64,000 nt of DNA from Geobacillus icigianus (GTDB lineage Bacteria; Bacillota; Bacilli; Bacillales; Anoxybacillaceae), in assembly GCF_000750005.1 (NCBI RefSeq), contig NZ_JPYA01000186.1:62001-126000 (forward strand). Direction: 5' to 3'. Positions 10,087 through 20,946 of the stretch are shown here, one piece after another (position 1 is the stretch's first letter; the number at the start of each line of letters is the position of its first letter). The notes beneath the pieces were generated by a model. The model was given only the letters and a program-made list of their open reading frames with translations, searched no databases and was not told the DNA's origin. The position numbers were made by a program, and so were the translations under genes.

Positions 10087-10860
10087 ATGTTTACTAAAAG
10101 GCGAAAAATGAACGAGGAAGGCGCACCGGTGACGAAAGAAGAGGTGCTTAGGCGTCCGATTCCGAACCATGTCGCCATCATCATGGACGGTAACGGAAGA
10201 TGGGCGAAAAGGCGGGCGCTGCCAAGGGCGGCCGGCCATTACGAAGGGATGCAAGTGGTGCGCAAAATCACCCGCTTCGCTAACGGGCTTGGGGTTCGCG
10301 TCTTGTCCCTTTACGCGTTTTCCACCGAAAATTGGAAGCGACCGAAAGGTGAAGTCGATTACTTGATGAAGCTGCCCGAGCAGTTTTTGACGACGTTCCT
10401 TCCCGAGTTGATCGCTGAGAACGTGAAAGTGCAGGTCATCGGTCATACGGAGGCGCTGCCGGACCATACGCGCCGAGCGGTCGAAAAAGCCATTCAAGAT
10501 ACAAGCGGCAACACGGGGTTGGTGCTGAATTTTGCCCTCAACTACGGAAGCCGGGCGGAAATTACCGCCGCCGTCCAGCAAATCGCCAAAGAGGTCGAGC
10601 GCGGGGCGCTTGCGCCGGAAGACATTACCGAGCCGCTCATTTCTTCGTATTTGATGACGGGGGGGCTCCAAGATCCGGATTTGCTCATTCGGACGAGCGG
10701 AGAAATCCGCCTCAGCAATTTTATGCTTTGGCAGCTCGCGTATACGGAACTTTGGTTTACCGATGTGTTATGGCCCGATTTTACCGAACAGCATTTTTTA
10801 GAGGCGATTGCCGCCTACCAGCGGCGCGACCGCCGGTTTGGGGGGGTGTCAGCGCAATGA
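10087..10860 (+). CDS. uppS: Undecaprenyl diphosphate synthase (cis-prenyltransferase)
   Basis: 257 residues. Motifs of the family: HVAIIMDGNGRWAKRR with the catalytic D34, SLYAFSTENWKRP, and LLIRTSGEIRLSNFMLWQ followed by YTELWFTDVLWPDF. It adds eight isopentenyl units in cis to farnesyl diphosphate to make the C55 carrier lipid for peptidoglycan and teichoic acids. The ATG at 10087 follows GGAGG; a second in-frame ATG lies at 10108. Its stop overlaps the cdsA start. Confidence 0.97.
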   Translation: MFTKRRKMNEEGAPVTKEEVLRRPIPNHVAIIMDGNGRWAKRRALPRAAGHYEGMQVVRKITRFANGLGVRVLSLYAFSTENWKRPKGEVDYLMKLPEQFLTTFLPELIAENVKVQVIGHTEALPDHTRRAVEKAIQDTSGNTGLVLNFALNYGSRAEITAAVQQIAKEVERGALAPEDITEPLISSYLMTGGLQDPDLLIRTSGEIRLSNFMLWQLAYTELWFTDVLWPDFTEQHFLEAIAAYQRRDRRFGGVSAQ

Positions 10861-11651
10861 AACAGCGAATCATCACCGGAGTGATCGCGGCGGCGCTCTT
10901 TTTGCCGATTGTTATTTTTGGCGGATTTCCGTTTATAATAGTAACATATATCATAGCGACGGTTGGACTGTTCGAACTGCTGCGGATGAAAGGAATGCGG
11001 CCGCTGTCGTTGGCAGGGGCGGCCGGCTTTGCCGCTCTTTGGCTGCTGCTCGTTCCCGCTCGCTACGGCGGAGAGTGGCTGTCAGCCGGTGCGGCCAAAT
11101 TCGCCGTGATCGTCGGCCTTGCCTTCTTGTTGCTCATCGCGACGGTAGTGACCAAAAACGCGTTGACGTTTGACGAGGCGGCGTTTGTCGTCTTGGCGGT
11201 GTTGTATGTCGGCGTCGGATTTTTCTGTTTTGCCGCCATTCGTTTAACGGGGTTGTCCTATTTGGTTTATGCGCTGTTCGTCATTTGGGCGACCGACATT
11301 GGCGCGTACTTTTGCGGGCGCGCATTCGGGCGGCGCAAGCTATGGCCGGAGATCAGCCCGAAAAAAACGGTGGAGGGAGCTCTTGGCGGCATTGTCTCGG
11401 CCGTTGTGGTCGCCGCCGTTTACGAGTGGGCGGCGGAGCCGTTTGCCAGCTTCGCCGCGGCGCTATCGCTCGCGTTGTTGCTTTCCGTGTTCGGCCAGCT
11501 CGGCGACTTGGTCGAGTCGGCGTTCAAGCGCCATTACGGGGTGAAAGACTCGGGAGCGATTTTGCCGGGACATGGCGGCGTCTTGGATCGGTTTGACAGC
11601 CTGTTGTTTGTGCTGCCGCTTTTATACATATTCATCGAAGCGATACGATAA
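10857..11651 (+). CDS. cdsA: Phosphatidate cytidylyltransferase (CDP-diacylglycerol synthase)
   Basis: 264 residues, mostly membrane helices (IITGVIAAALFLPIVIFGGF, FIIVTYIIATVGLFELL and others). The C-terminal family signature is complete: SPKKTVEGALGG and then VKDSGAILPGHGGVLDRFDS. It makes CDP-diacylglycerol from phosphatidic acid and CTP, the branch point for all phospholipids; pgsA later in the window uses its product. The ATG overlaps the uppS TGA (ATGA). Start 10857 is supported by the stop/start overlap. Confidence 0.96.
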   Translation: MKQRIITGVIAAALFLPIVIFGGFPFIIVTYIIATVGLFELLRMKGMRPLSLAGAAGFAALWLLLVPARYGGEWLSAGAAKFAVIVGLAFLLLIATVVTKNALTFDEAAFVVLAVLYVGVGFFCFAAIRLTGLSYLVYALFVIWATDIGAYFCGRAFGRRKLWPEISPKKTVEGALGGIVSAVVVAAVYEWAAEPFASFAAALSLALLLSVFGQLGDLVESAFKRHYGVKDSGAILPGHGGVLDRFDSLLFVLPLLYIFIEAIR

Positions 11652-11671
11652 GCGGGTGAGGAGTGAAACGA

Positions 11672-12820
11672 TTGAAATCGATCAGTTTATTGGGGGCGAG
11701 CGGGTCGATCGGCACGCAGACGCTCGACGTCATCCGCGCCCATCCCGACCGCTTTCGTCTTGTCGCTGCGTCGGTCGGGAGAAACGTCGAAGCAGCGCGG
11801 AAATTGATGGCCGAATTTGCCCCGCGCCTTGTCGCCGTCGCCGATCGCGGCGCGTATGAGACGCTTTGCAGCGAATACGGCGGGCGGACAACGGTCGTGT
11901 ACGGGGAGGACGGGCTGATTGAAGCCGCCGTCCATCCGGACGCTGACATCGTCGTCACCGCTGTCGTGGGCAGCGTCGGCCTTGTGCCGACGTTAAAAGC
12001 GATCGAGGCGGGCAAAACGATCGCGTTGGCCAACAAGGAGACATTGGTCGTTGCCGGCCACTTGGTAACCGCGGCGGCCGAAAAGCGCGGGGTGCCGCTG
12101 CTCCCGGTCGACAGCGAACATTCCGCCATCTTCCAGTGCTTGCAAGGGGAGAAGCTCGAACAGGTTGACAAACTCATTTTAACGGCCTCCGGCGGCAGCT
12201 TCCGCGACAGGACGCGCGAGGAGCTTGCTGGGGTCACGGTCGAGGAGGCGCTTTGTCATCCGAATTGGTCGATGGGGGCAAAAATTACGATCGATTCGGC
12301 GACGATGATGAACAAAGGATTTGAAGTGATCGAAGCGCACTGGCTGTTCGGGCTGCCGTATGAGCGGATCGATGTCGTCCTGCACCGCGAGAGCGTCATC
12401 CATTCGCTCGTTCAGTTTCGCGATACGAGCGTGCTTGCCCAGCTCGGCACACCGGACATGCGCGTTCCGATTCAATACGCCCTCACCTATCCGGAACGGC
12501 TGCCGCTTTCTGCGGCGCAACCGCTCGATTTGGCGGCGATCGGATCGCTTCATTTTGCCCCGGTCGACTTCGAGCGCTATCGTTGCCTGCGATTGGCCTA
12601 CGAGGCTGGAAGGCGGGGCGGCTCGCTGCCAGCGGTGTTGAACGCGGCCAATGAGGAGGCGGTGGCGGCGTTTTTAGCCGGGCGCATCCCGTTTTTGGCG
12701 ATCGAAGAGTGGATCGAACGGGCCCTTGAGCGCCACCAGCCGATCAGCGATCCATCGCTTGAAGAGATTCGCGCGATTGACGCGGACACGCGCGCTTACG
12801 TTCGCACACTACTATCATAA
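11672..12820 (+). CDS. dxr: 1-deoxy-D-xylulose 5-phosphate reductoisomerase
   Basis: About 382 residues. NADPH-binding N-terminus ([19 protein letters not shown]), catalytic-domain motifs [56 protein letters not shown] and [10 protein letters not shown]. Second step of the MEP isoprenoid pathway, supplying precursors for UppS encoded just upstream. I prefer the TTG at 11672 because GAGGAGTGA lies just upstream at proper spacing and the length then matches the family; the GTG at 11663, three codons earlier, is the alternative and sits within that ribosome site. Confidence 0.95.
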   Translation: MKSISLLGASGSIGTQTLDVIRAHPDRFRLVAASVGRNVEAARKLMAEFAPRLVAVADRGAYETLCSEYGGRTTVVYGEDGLIEAAVHPDADIVVTAVVGSVGLVPTLKAIEAGKTIALANKETLVVAGHLVTAAAEKRGVPLLPVDSEHSAIFQCLQGEKLEQVDKLILTASGGSFRDRTREELAGVTVEEALCHPNWSMGAKITIDSATMMNKGFEVIEAHWLFGLPYERIDVVLHRESVIHSLVQFRDTSVLAQLGTPDMRVPIQYALTYPERLPLSAAQPLDLAAIGSLHFAPVDFERYRCLRLAYEAGRRGGSLPAVLNAANEEAVAAFLAGRIPFLAIEEWIERALERHQPISDPSLEEIRAIDADTRAYVRTLLS

Positions 12821-12834
12821 AGGTGGTTGAAACG

Positions 12835-14088
12835 TTGGAATCGATCATTTCATTTATCGTCGTCTTTGGTGCCCTCGTCTTTTTCCACGAGTTGGGCCAT
12901 TTGCTGTTAGCGAAGCGGGCCGGCATCCTTTGCCGTGAATTTGCCATCGGCTTTGGGCCGAAAGTGTTTTCGGTGAAGAAAAAAGAGACGGTCTACACCG
13001 TCCGGCTGCTTCCGCTTGGCGGTTTCGTCCGCATGGCCGGTGAAGATCCGGAAATGATTGAATTGAAGCGGGGACAAATCGTTGGTCTTTTGCTTGACGG
13101 TGACGGAAGAGTGGAAAAAATCATCGTCAACCATAAAGACGATTATCCAAACGCCCGCATTATTGAAGTGGAAGACGCTGATTTGGAGCATGGCATGTAC
13201 GTGACCGGGTATGTCGACGGAGAGCGGCTTGAGCGTTTTGCCATCAAAGAGCCGGCGTTTTTCGTCGCCGATCGCCAGGAAATTCAAATCGCTCCGTACC
13301 ACCGTCAGTTTGCCGCCAAAACGCTCGGGCAGCGCACGATGACGATCTTGGCCGGACCGCTCGCCAACTTTGTCTTGGCGCTTGTCGTCTTTATTTTGAT
13401 CGGCCTTTTGCAAGGCTATCCGGTCGACAAGCCGGTGATCGGCGAGCTGACGCCTGACGGGGCAGCGCGCGCCGCTGGTTTGAAGCAAGGAGATGAAGTG
13501 GTGGCGATCAACGGCGAACGGGTGGACACATGGACGGAAATCGTCAACACGATTCGCAGCCATCCGCAAGAAACGCTCCAGTTTCAAATTCGGCGGGACG
13601 GAAAAGACATGACCGTTGCCGTCACTCCGGAAGCGAAGACGATTCAAGGGGAGACGATCGGTTTGATCGGGGTCTATCAGCCGATGGAAAAGTCGGTGTT
13701 TGGCTCCGTGAAGCAAGGGTTGACCGAGACGTACTACTGGACGCGAGAAATTGTCGCCGGCCTCGGTCAGTTGATCACCGGCCAGTTTCATCTTGACATG
13801 CTGTCGGGACCGGTCGGCATCGCCGTATCGACTGGCAAAGTCGCCGAATCCGGCATTTACTACTTGATGAAATGGGGCGCGATTTTAAGCATCAACCTTG
13901 GGATTATCAACTTGTTGCCGTTGCCGGCGCTCGACGGCGGACGGCTGCTCTTTTTCGCCATTGAAGCGGTGCGCGGCAAGCCGGTCGACCGGCAAAAAGA
14001 AGGGATGGTCCATTTTATCGGCTTCGCTCTGCTCATGCTGCTCATGCTTGTGGTGACATGGAACGACATTCAAAAATTTTTCCTATAA
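12835..14088 (+). CDS. rasP: RasP (RseP family), site-2 intramembrane metalloprotease
   Basis: 417 residues from the TTG at 12835, eight bases after AAGGTGG; a GTG at 12823 is the alternative. First membrane helix carries the zinc motif HELGH (H18, E19, H22). A PDZ domain occupies roughly residues 195-270 (AAGLKQGDEVVAINGERV). The distal zinc ligand is in LLPLPALDGGRLLFF, and the protein ends in a last membrane helix. In B. subtilis RasP finishes cleavage of anti-sigma factor RsiW and of FtsL and signal-peptide remnants. Classical place between dxr and proS. Confidence 0.95.
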   Translation: MESIISFIVVFGALVFFHELGHLLLAKRAGILCREFAIGFGPKVFSVKKKETVYTVRLLPLGGFVRMAGEDPEMIELKRGQIVGLLLDGDGRVEKIIVNHKDDYPNARIIEVEDADLEHGMYVTGYVDGERLERFAIKEPAFFVADRQEIQIAPYHRQFAAKTLGQRTMTILAGPLANFVLALVVFILIGLLQGYPVDKPVIGELTPDGAARAAGLKQGDEVVAINGERVDTWTEIVNTIRSHPQETLQFQIRRDGKDMTVAVTPEAKTIQGETIGLIGVYQPMEKSVFGSVKQGLTETYYWTREIVAGLGQLITGQFHLDMLSGPVGIAVSTGKVAESGIYYLMKWGAILSINLGIINLLPLPALDGGRLLFFAIEAVRGKPVDRQKEGMVHFIGFALLMLLMLVVTWNDIQKFFL

Positions 14089-14113
14089 AGAGAGAGAACG
14101 AGGTGGCGAATGA

Positions 14114-15817
14114 ATGAGACAAAGTCAAGCGTTTATTCCGACGTTGCGTGAAGTGCCGGCGGACGCGGAAGTGAAAAGTCATCAGCTTCTGTTGCGGGCC
14201 GGTTTCATCCGCCAAAGCACGAGCGGCGTCTATACGTTTTTGCCGCTCGGGCAACGCGTTTTGCAAAAAGTAGAAGCGATCATCCGGGAGGAGATGAACC
14301 GCATCGGGGCGATGGAGCTCCTCATGCCGGCGTTGCAGCCGGCTGAGCTTTGGCAGCAGTCCGGCCGCTGGTATTCGTACGGTCCCGAGCTCATGCGCCT
14401 GAAAGACCGCCATGAGCGCGATTTCGCCCTCGGGCCGACGCATGAGGAAATGATCACAGCGATCGTCCGCGACGAGGTGAAAACGTACAAGCGGCTGCCG
14501 CTCGTCTTGTACCAAATTCAAACGAAATTCCGCGACGAAAAACGTCCGCGCTTTGGGCTGCTGCGCGGACGGGAATTTATCATGAAAGACGCGTATTCGT
14601 TCCATACGTCGAAAGAAAGCCTCGACGAAACGTACAACAACATGTACGAAGCGTACGCGAACATTTTCCGCCGCTGCGGCTTAAACTTCCGCGCCGTCAT
14701 CGCCGATTCGGGGGCGATCGGCGGCAAAGACACGCACGAGTTTATGGTGTTATCCGACATCGGCGAGGATACGATCGCCTATTCCGATGCGTCCGATTAT
14801 GCGGCCAACATCGAGATGGCGCCGGTCGTCGCCACGTATGAAAAGCGTAATGAGCCACCGGCCGAGCTGAAAAAGGTGGCGACCCCGGGGCAAAAAACGA
14901 TCGCGGAAGTGGCTTCGTACTTGCAAGTCGCGTCGGAGCACTGCATCAAATCGCTCTTGTTTCACGTCGATGGCCGCTACGTGCTCGTGCTCGTCCGCGG
15001 CGACCACGAAGCGAATGAAGTCAAAGTGAAAAACGTCTTGGACGCGACGGTGGTGAGACTGGCGACGCCGGAGGAAACGAGGCAAGTCATGAACGCTCCG
15101 GTCGGCTCGCTCGGCCCGATCGGCGTCAAGGAAGAGGTGAAGGTGATCGCCGATCATGCCATCGCGGCAATCGTCAACGGCGTCTGCGGCGCCAATGAGG
15201 AAGGCTATCATTATACGGGCGTCAACCCCGGCCGCGATTTTCCCGTCAGCCAATATGCGGATTTGCGTTTCGTCCAAGAAGGCGACCCGGCTCCCGATGG
15301 CAAAGGGACGATCCGCTTCGCCCGCGGCATTGAAGTCGGCCATGTGTTCAAGCTTGGCACGAAATATAGCGAAGCGATGAACGCCGTTTATCTCGATGAA
15401 AACGGTCAAGCGCAGACGATGATCATGGGCTGTTACGGCATCGGCGTTTCCCGGCTTGTCGCGGCGATTGCCGAGCAATTTGCCGATGAACACGGGCTCG
15501 TCTGGCCGGTTTCGGTCGCGCCGTTCCACGTTCATTTGCTGACGGCGAACGCCAAAAGCGATGAACAGCGGGCGCTCGCCGAGGAATGGTACGACAAGCT
15601 TGGACAAGCGGGGTTCGACGTTTTGTACGACGACCGTCCCGAGCGCGCGGGAGTGAAATTTGCCGACAGCGACTTGATCGGCATCCCGCTCCGCGTCACC
15701 GTCGGCAAGCGGGCCGGTGAAGGCGTTGTCGAAGTCAAAGTGCGGAAAACCGGCGAGTCGTTTGATGTGCCGGTCGCCGATCTCATCGAGACGGTGCGCC
15801 GTCTCTTGCAAGGGTGA
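14114..15817 (+). CDS. proS: Prolyl-tRNA synthetase (bacterial type)
   Basis: 567 residues, usual for the long bacterial ProRS with an editing insert. Class II motif 1 is near [16 protein letters not shown], motif 2 in [22 protein letters not shown] (read in two parts, [11 protein letters not shown] and [11 protein letters not shown]), and motif 3 in [20 protein letters not shown]. The region around residues 225-405, between motifs 2 and 3, fits the YbaK-like INS editing domain that hydrolyses Ala-tRNA(Pro). The anticodon-binding domain ends the protein. The ATG at 14114 follows GAGGTGG. Confidence 0.96.
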   Translation: MRQSQAFIPTLREVPADAEVKSHQLLLRAGFIRQSTSGVYTFLPLGQRVLQKVEAIIREEMNRIGAMELLMPALQPAELWQQSGRWYSYGPELMRLKDRHERDFALGPTHEEMITAIVRDEVKTYKRLPLVLYQIQTKFRDEKRPRFGLLRGREFIMKDAYSFHTSKESLDETYNNMYEAYANIFRRCGLNFRAVIADSGAIGGKDTHEFMVLSDIGEDTIAYSDASDYAANIEMAPVVATYEKRNEPPAELKKVATPGQKTIAEVASYLQVASEHCIKSLLFHVDGRYVLVLVRGDHEANEVKVKNVLDATVVRLATPEETRQVMNAPVGSLGPIGVKEEVKVIADHAIAAIVNGVCGANEEGYHYTGVNPGRDFPVSQYADLRFVQEGDPAPDGKGTIRFARGIEVGHVFKLGTKYSEAMNAVYLDENGQAQTMIMGCYGIGVSRLVAAIAEQFADEHGLVWPVSVAPFHVHLLTANAKSDEQRALAEEWYDKLGQAGFDVLYDDRPERAGVKFADSDLIGIPLRVTVGKRAGEGVVEVKVRKTGESFDVPVADLIETVRRLLQG

Positions 15818-15879
15818 ACGAACAGCGCTGGTGAACAAGACGATGGCTGTCTTTTTCGCCGGCGCTGTTGCCGTTCGTA

Positions 15880-15888
15880 TGGTATGAT
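15880..15888 (+). promoter_or_regulatory. Extended -10 promoter element for polC
   Basis: TGG-TATGAT precedes polC by about 35 bases, in the 106-base gap after proS. No good -35 is visible at the right distance, so it would depend on the extended -10. Confidence 0.45.
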
Positions 15889-15923
15889 AGAAATAGAGAA
15901 ACGATTTCATGCGAGGGGAAGCC

Positions 15924-18900
15924 ATGATGAATGCGCAAAAAGAGCGGTTTCTTGTGCTGCTCGAGCAGCTGAACATGACGTCGGATGAATGGCTGCCGCA
16001 TTTTCGGGAGGCGGCGATTCGCAAAGTGGTGATTGATAAGCACGAAAAGAGCTGGCATTTTTATTTTCGCTTCGCCAACGTGCTGCCGGCTGACGTCTAT
16101 CAAACATTTGCCAACCGGCTGCAAGCGGCGTTTCGCCATATTGCCGCCGTTCGCCATACGGTCGAAGTCGACGCGCCGCACGTGACGGAGGCGGATGTGC
16201 AGGCGTATTGGCCGCTTTGCCTTGAGCAGCTGCAGGAAGGCGTCTCCCCGCTCGTGGACGCGCTCCGCCGCCAGACGCCGGCCGTGAGCGGAAACAAGCT
16301 CATCGTCAAAGCCCGGCACGAGGCGGAAGCGTTGGCCATGAAGCGGCGGTTCGCCAAAAAAATCGCCGATGTATACATGTCGTTTGGGTTTCCGTCTCTT
16401 CAGCTTGACGTTACTATTGAGCCGGTCGACCAAGAAATGGAGCAGTTTTTGGCGCAAAAGCGGCAAGAGGATGAAGAACGGGCGCTCGCCGTGCTGACCG
16501 ATTTGGCGAAAGAAGAGGAAAAAACAGCGACAAGCGCCCCGTCTGGTCCGCTTGTCATCGGCTACCCGATTCGCGACGAGGAGCCGGTGCGCCTGCTCGA
16601 GACGATCGTCGAGGAAGAGCGGCGCGTCGTCGTCCAAGGGTACGTGTTTGCCGCCGAAGTGAGCGAACTCAAAAGCGGTCGCACACTGCTGACGGCCAAA
16701 ATCACCGATTACACGAACTCGATTTTAGTCAAAATGTTCTCGCGCGACAAAGAAGATGCCGAACTGATGCACAGCGTCAAAAAGGGCATGTGGGTGAAAG
16801 TGCGCGGCAGCGTGCAAAACGATACGTTCGTCCGCGATCTCGTTCTCATCGCCAACGATTTGAATGAAATCGCCGCCAATGAGCGGCACGATACGGCGCC
16901 GGAAGGAAACAAGCGGGTCGAGCTTCATTTGCATACACCGATGAGCCAAATGGATGCCGTCACACCGGTGGCAACGCTTATTGAGCAGGCGAAAAAATGG
17001 GGGCATCCGGCCGTTGCCATCACCGATCACGCGGTCGTTCAGTCGTTCCCGGAGGCGTACAGCGCGGCGAAAAAACACGGCATAAAGGTGATTTACGGCC
17101 TCGAAGCCAATATCGTCGATGATGGCGTGCCGATCGCCTACAATGAGGCGCATCGCCGCCTTTCCGATGAGACGTATGTCGTTTTTGACGTCGAAACGAC
17201 GGGGCTGTCGGCCGTGTACAACACGGTCATCGAGCTGGCGGCGGTGAAGGTGAAAGACGGCGAGATCATCGACCGGTTCATGTCGTTTGCCGATCCGGGC
17301 CACCCGTTGTCCGTGACGACGATGGAACTGACCGGCATTACCGATGAGATGGTAAAGGGCGCACCGCAGCCGGAGGAAGTGCTGGCTCGCTTTATCGACT
17401 GGGCCGGCGACGCGACGCTCGCCGCCCACAACGCCAGCTTCGACATCGGCTTTTTAAATGCTGGCCTCGCGAAAATGGGGCGCGGCCACGTGCCGAATCC
17501 CGTCATTGACACGCTCGAGCTCGCCCGCTTTCTATACCCGGATTTGAAAAACCATCGTCTTAACACGCTATGCAAAAAGTTTGCTATCGAATTGACGCAG
17601 CACCACCGGGCGATTTATGACGCCGAGGCGACCGGTCATTTGCTCATGCGGCTGTTAAAAGAAGCGGAAGAGCGGGGCATTTTGTATCATGATGAACTGA
17701 ACAGCCGCACGCACAGCGAGGCGTCCTACCGCCTTGCTCGCCCGTTTCACGCGACGCTGCTGGCGCAAAATGAGACCGGATTGAAAAACTTGTTTAAGCT
17801 CGTGTCCTTGTCGCACATTCACTATTTTCATCGCGTGCCGCGCATCCCGCGCTCCGTGCTTGTGAAGCACCGCGAAGGCTTGCTTGTCGGTTCGGGCTGC
17901 GACAAAGGAGAGCTGTTTGACAACTTGATCCAAAAGGCGCCGGAAGAAGTGGAAGACTTGGCTCGCTTTTACGATTTTCTCGAAGTGCATCCGCCGGATG
18001 TGTACAAGCCGCTCATTGAAATGGGCTATGTGCAAGACGAAGAGATGATCAAAACCATCATCCGCCACATCGTCGCCCTTGGCGAGAAGCTGAATATTCC
18101 CGTTGTCGCCACCGGCAACGTTCATTACTTGAATCGGGAGGACAAAATTTACCGGAAAATTTTGATCCACTCGCAAGGCGGAGCGAATCCGCTCAACCGG
18201 CACGACCTGCCAGATGTGTATTTCCGGACGACGAATGAAATGCTCGATTGCTTCTCGTTTTTAGGGCCGGAAAAGGCGAAAGAAATCGTCGTCGACAACA
18301 CGCAGAAAATCGCCTCGTTAATCGGCGATGTCAAGCCGATCAAAGACGAGTTGTACACCCCGCGCATTGACGGCGCGGATGAGGAAATCCGCGAGATGAG
18401 CTACCGGCGGGCGAAGGAAATTTATGGAGATCCGTTGCCAAAGCTCGTCGAAGAGCGGCTCGAAAAAGAGCTGAACAGCATTATCGGCCATGGGTTTGCC
18501 GTCATTTATTTGATTTCCCATAAGCTCGTGAAAAAATCGCTTGATGACGGCTACCTCGTCGGCTCGCGCGGGTCGGTCGGATCATCGTTTGTCGCGACGA
18601 TGACGGAAATTACCGAAGTGAACCCGCTGCCGCCGCATTACGTCTGCCCAAGCTGCAAGCATTCCGAGTTTTTCAACGATGGGTCGGTCGGCTCGGGCTT
18701 TGACTTGCCGGATAAAAACTGCCCGCGATGCGGGGCGAAATACAAAAAAGACGGGCAAGACATCCCGTTTGAGACGTTCCTCGGCTTTAAAGGCGACAAA
18801 GTGCCGGATATCGACTTGAACTTCTCAGGGGAATACCAGCCGCGTGCCCATAACTATACGAAAGTGCTGTTTGGCGAAGACAACGTCTACCGCGCGGGCA

Positions 18901-20225
18901 CGATCGGCACGGTGGCCGACAAAACGGCGTACGGATTTGTCAAAGGCTATGCGAGCGACCATAACCTCGAGCTGCGCGGCGCGGAAATCGACCGGCTCGC
19001 GGCCGGCTGCACCGGGGTGAAGCGGACGACCGGGCAGCACCCGGGCGGCATTATCGTCGTCCCCGATTATATGGAAATTTACGACTTTACGCCGATTCAA
19101 TATCCGGCCGATGACACGTCCTCCGAATGGCGGACGACCCATTTCGACTTCCACTCGATTCACGATAATTTGCTGAAGCTTGATATTCTCGGGCACGACG
19201 ACCCGACGGTCATCCGGATGCTGCAAGATTTAAGCGGCATCGACCCGAAAACGATCCCGACCGATGATCCGGATGTGATGGGCATTTTCAGCAGCACCGA
19301 ACCGCTCGGTGTCACGCCGGACCAAATTATGTGCAACGTCGGCACGATCGGCATTCCAGAGTTTGGCACGCGCTTCGTAAGACAAATGTTGGAAGAGACA
19401 AAACCAAAAACGTTTTCCGAGCTCGTACAAATTTCCGGGTTGTCGCACGGCACCGATGTGTGGCTCGGCAATGCGCAAGAGCTCATTCAAAGCGGGACGT
19501 GCACGCTGTCGGAAGTGATCGGCTGCCGCGACGACATCATGGTCTATCTCATTTACCGCGGGCTCGAGCCGTCGCTGGCGTTTAAAATTATGGAATCGGT
19601 GCGCAAAGGGAAAGGATTGACGCCGGAATTCGAAGCGGAAATGCGCAAACACGACGTGCCGGAGTGGTACATTGAGTCATGCAAAAAAATCAAGTACATG
19701 TTCCCGAAAGCGCACGCCACCGCCTACGTGTTAATGGCGGTGCGCATCGCCTACTTTAAGGTGCATCATCCGCTCTTGTATTACGCGTCGTACTTCACGG
19801 TGCGGGCCGAAGATTTCGACCTTGACGCCATGATCAAAGGATCGGCCGCCATTCGCAAGCGGATTGAAGAAATTAACGCCAAAGGCATCCAAGCGACAGC
19901 GAAGGAGAAAAGTTTGCTCACCGTCTTAGAGGTGGCGCTGGAAATGTGTGAGCGCGGCTTTTCGTTCAAAAATATTGATCTGTACCGTTCACAGGCGACC
20001 GAATTCGTCATTGACGGCCATTCGCTCATTCCGCCGTTTAACGCCATTCCCGGCCTTGGCGACAACGTGGCACAAGCGATCGTGCGCGCCCGTGAGGAAG
20101 GTGAATTTTTATCCAAAGAAGATTTGCAACAGCGCGGCAAAGTGTCGAAAACGCTGTTGGAATATCTGGAACAGCGCGGCTGCCTCGACTCGCTTCCCGA
20201 CCATAACCAGCTGTCACTGTTTTGA
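15924..20225 (+). CDS. polC: DNA polymerase III alpha subunit, Gram-positive PolC type
   Basis: 1433 residues. In order: an N-terminal domain, an OB fold, a PHP domain starting near residue 332 ([16 protein letters not shown]) that is interrupted by a 3'-5' exonuclease domain from about residue 415 ([11 protein letters not shown], later [11 protein letters not shown]), a zinc-binding element near residues 909-937 ([10 protein letters not shown] ... CPRCG), catalytic palm aspartates in [12 protein letters not shown] near residue 962, and a C-terminal helix-hairpin-helix ([12 protein letters not shown]). It ends QLSLF, a clamp-binding motif typical of PolC. It is the main replicative polymerase. 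ATGs at 15924 and 15927 both follow GAGGGGAA; 15909 is less likely. Confidence 0.98.
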   Translation: MMNAQKERFLVLLEQLNMTSDEWLPHFREAAIRKVVIDKHEKSWHFYFRFANVLPADVYQTFANRLQAAFRHIAAVRHTVEVDAPHVTEADVQAYWPLCLEQLQEGVSPLVDALRRQTPAVSGNKLIVKARHEAEALAMKRRFAKKIADVYMSFGFPSLQLDVTIEPVDQEMEQFLAQKRQEDEERALAVLTDLAKEEEKTATSAPSGPLVIGYPIRDEEPVRLLETIVEEERRVVVQGYVFAAEVSELKSGRTLLTAKITDYTNSILVKMFSRDKEDAELMHSVKKGMWVKVRGSVQNDTFVRDLVLIANDLNEIAANERHDTAPEGNKRVELHLHTPMSQMDAVTPVATLIEQAKKWGHPAVAITDHAVVQSFPEAYSAAKKHGIKVIYGLEANIVDDGVPIAYNEAHRRLSDETYVVFDVETTGLSAVYNTVIELAAVKVKDGEIIDRFMSFADPGHPLSVTTMELTGITDEMVKGAPQPEEVLARFIDWAGDATLAAHNASFDIGFLNAGLAKMGRGHVPNPVIDTLELARFLYPDLKNHRLNTLCKKFAIELTQHHRAIYDAEATGHLLMRLLKEAEERGILYHDELNSRTHSEASYRLARPFHATLLAQNETGLKNLFKLVSLSHIHYFHRVPRIPRSVLVKHREGLLVGSGCDKGELFDNLIQKAPEEVEDLARFYDFLEVHPPDVYKPLIEMGYVQDEEMIKTIIRHIVALGEKLNIPVVATGNVHYLNREDKIYRKILIHSQGGANPLNRHDLPDVYFRTTNEMLDCFSFLGPEKAKEIVVDNTQKIASLIGDVKPIKDELYTPRIDGADEEIREMSYRRAKEIYGDPLPKLVEERLEKELNSIIGHGFAVIYLISHKLVKKSLDDGYLVGSRGSVGSSFVATMTEITEVNPLPPHYVCPSCKHSEFFNDGSVGSGFDLPDKNCPRCGAKYKKDGQDIPFETFLGFKGDKVPDIDLNFSGEYQPRAHNYTKVLFGEDNVYRAGTIGTVADKTAYGFVKGYASDHNLELRGAEIDRLAAGCTGVKRTTGQHPGGIIVVPDYMEIYDFTPIQYPADDTSSEWRTTHFDFHSIHDNLLKLDILGHDDPTVIRMLQDLSGIDPKTIPTDDPDVMGIFSSTEPLGVTPDQIMCNVGTIGIPEFGTRFVRQMLEETKPKTFSELVQISGLSHGTDVWLGNAQELIQSGTCTLSEVIGCRDDIMVYLIYRGLEPSLAFKIMESVRKGKGLTPEFEAEMRKHDVPEWYIESCKKIKYMFPKAHATAYVLMAVRIAYFKVHHPLLYYASYFTVRAEDFDLDAMIKGSAAIRKRIEEINAKGIQATAKEKSLLTVLEVALEMCERGFSFKNIDLYRSQATEFVIDGHSLIPPFNAIPGLGDNVAQAIVRAREEGEFLSKEDLQQRGKVSKTLLEYLEQRGCLDSLPDHNQLSLF

Positions 20226-20228
20226 CGG

Positions 20229-20263
20229 CGGAAAACGGCCTGCTTTTTTGCGGCCGTTTTCCG
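20229..20263 (+). terminator. Strong hairpin after polC, possible terminator
   Basis: CGGAAAACGGCC and GGCCGTTTTCCG pair perfectly around a T-rich loop. A trailing T run is missing, so termination is less certain than for the other hairpins here. Confidence 0.5.
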
Positions 20264-20292
20264 TTGCAATATCATTACCAATATGTTATAGT
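20264..20292 (+). promoter_or_regulatory. Sigma-A promoter of the rimP-nusA-infB operon
   Basis: TTGCAA (20264-20269), a 17-base spacer and TATAGT (20287-20292), with TGT directly before the -10 (extended -10). This is one of the best promoters in the window and stands ~156 bases before rimP. Confidence 0.8.
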
Positions 20293-20298
20293 TTTAGT

Positions 20299-20447
20299 GG
20301 AATTGGCAAAGATAATGGCAGGCAAAGAGTGGGGAAACCCACTCTTTCGTCTTGAATCGGCATCCGTCTTTCGTTCATTCCCCGCCTTGAGCAGGGGATT
20401 TTCTCATTATGCCATACGTGCAGCTTGGCTCGGTAAGGAGGAAAACG
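20299..20447 (+). promoter_or_regulatory. rimP leader with two hairpins, attenuator-like
   Basis: The leader contains a perfect 10-bp hairpin with a GAAA tetraloop (AAAGAGTGGG/CCCACTCTTT, 20324-20347), then a second hairpin (TCCCC...GGGGA, 20379-20398) followed by TTTTCTC, which resembles an intrinsic terminator ahead of the first gene. The layout suggests control by attenuation. I cannot match it to a named RNA family. Confidence 0.5.
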
Positions 20448-20921
20448 ATGGGCAAAAAAGTGACAGACACGGTCGAACAACTCGTGGCGCCCATTTTGGA
20501 CGAAATGGGGCTGGAGCTCGTGGACATCGAATATGTGAAGGAAGGGAAGAACTGGTTCTTGCGCGTTTTTATCGATTCAGAGAACGGGGTCGATATTGAA
20601 CAGTGCGGCGTTGTCAGTGAAAAACTGAGCGAAAAGCTCGATGAAGTCGATCCGATTCCCCACAACTATTTCTTGGAAGTCTCATCGCCGGGGGCGGAGC
20701 GGCCGCTGAAAAATGAAACCGATTTTTACAAAGCGGTCGGGAAACATGTCGTGATCAAAACGTATGAGCCGATTGAGGGAGAAAAACAATTCGAAGGCGA
20801 GCTGTCCGCTTTTGACGGAACGACCGTGACGCTGTCGGTAAAAGACCGCGGGCGGCAAAAAACGGTCGCCATTCCGTATGACAAAGTGGCAAGCGCAAGG
20901 CTAGCTGTCATTTTCTTCTAA
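20448..20921 (+). CDS. rimP: Ribosome maturation factor RimP
   Basis: 157 residues from the ATG at 20448 after AAGGAGG. The two family blocks are present: [19 protein letters not shown] text ([20 protein letters not shown]) and the motif [20 protein letters not shown]; the C-terminal SH3-like domain follows ([20 protein letters not shown]). RimP assists 30S assembly. It is the first gene of the nusA-infB operon, preceded by the leader described above. Confidence 0.95.
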   Translation: MGKKVTDTVEQLVAPILDEMGLELVDIEYVKEGKNWFLRVFIDSENGVDIEQCGVVSEKLSEKLDEVDPIPHNYFLEVSSPGAERPLKNETDFYKAVGKHVVIKTYEPIEGEKQFEGELSAFDGTTVTLSVKDRGRQKTVAIPYDKVASARLAVIFF

Positions 20922-20946
20922 GTGGCAAAAGGGGGATTTTCGTTTC

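Noticed and set aside
10808..11596. Alternative + frames inside cdsA rich in Arg and Gly
   Set aside because: Out-of-frame shadows of cdsA, which has the full family signature in the assigned frame.
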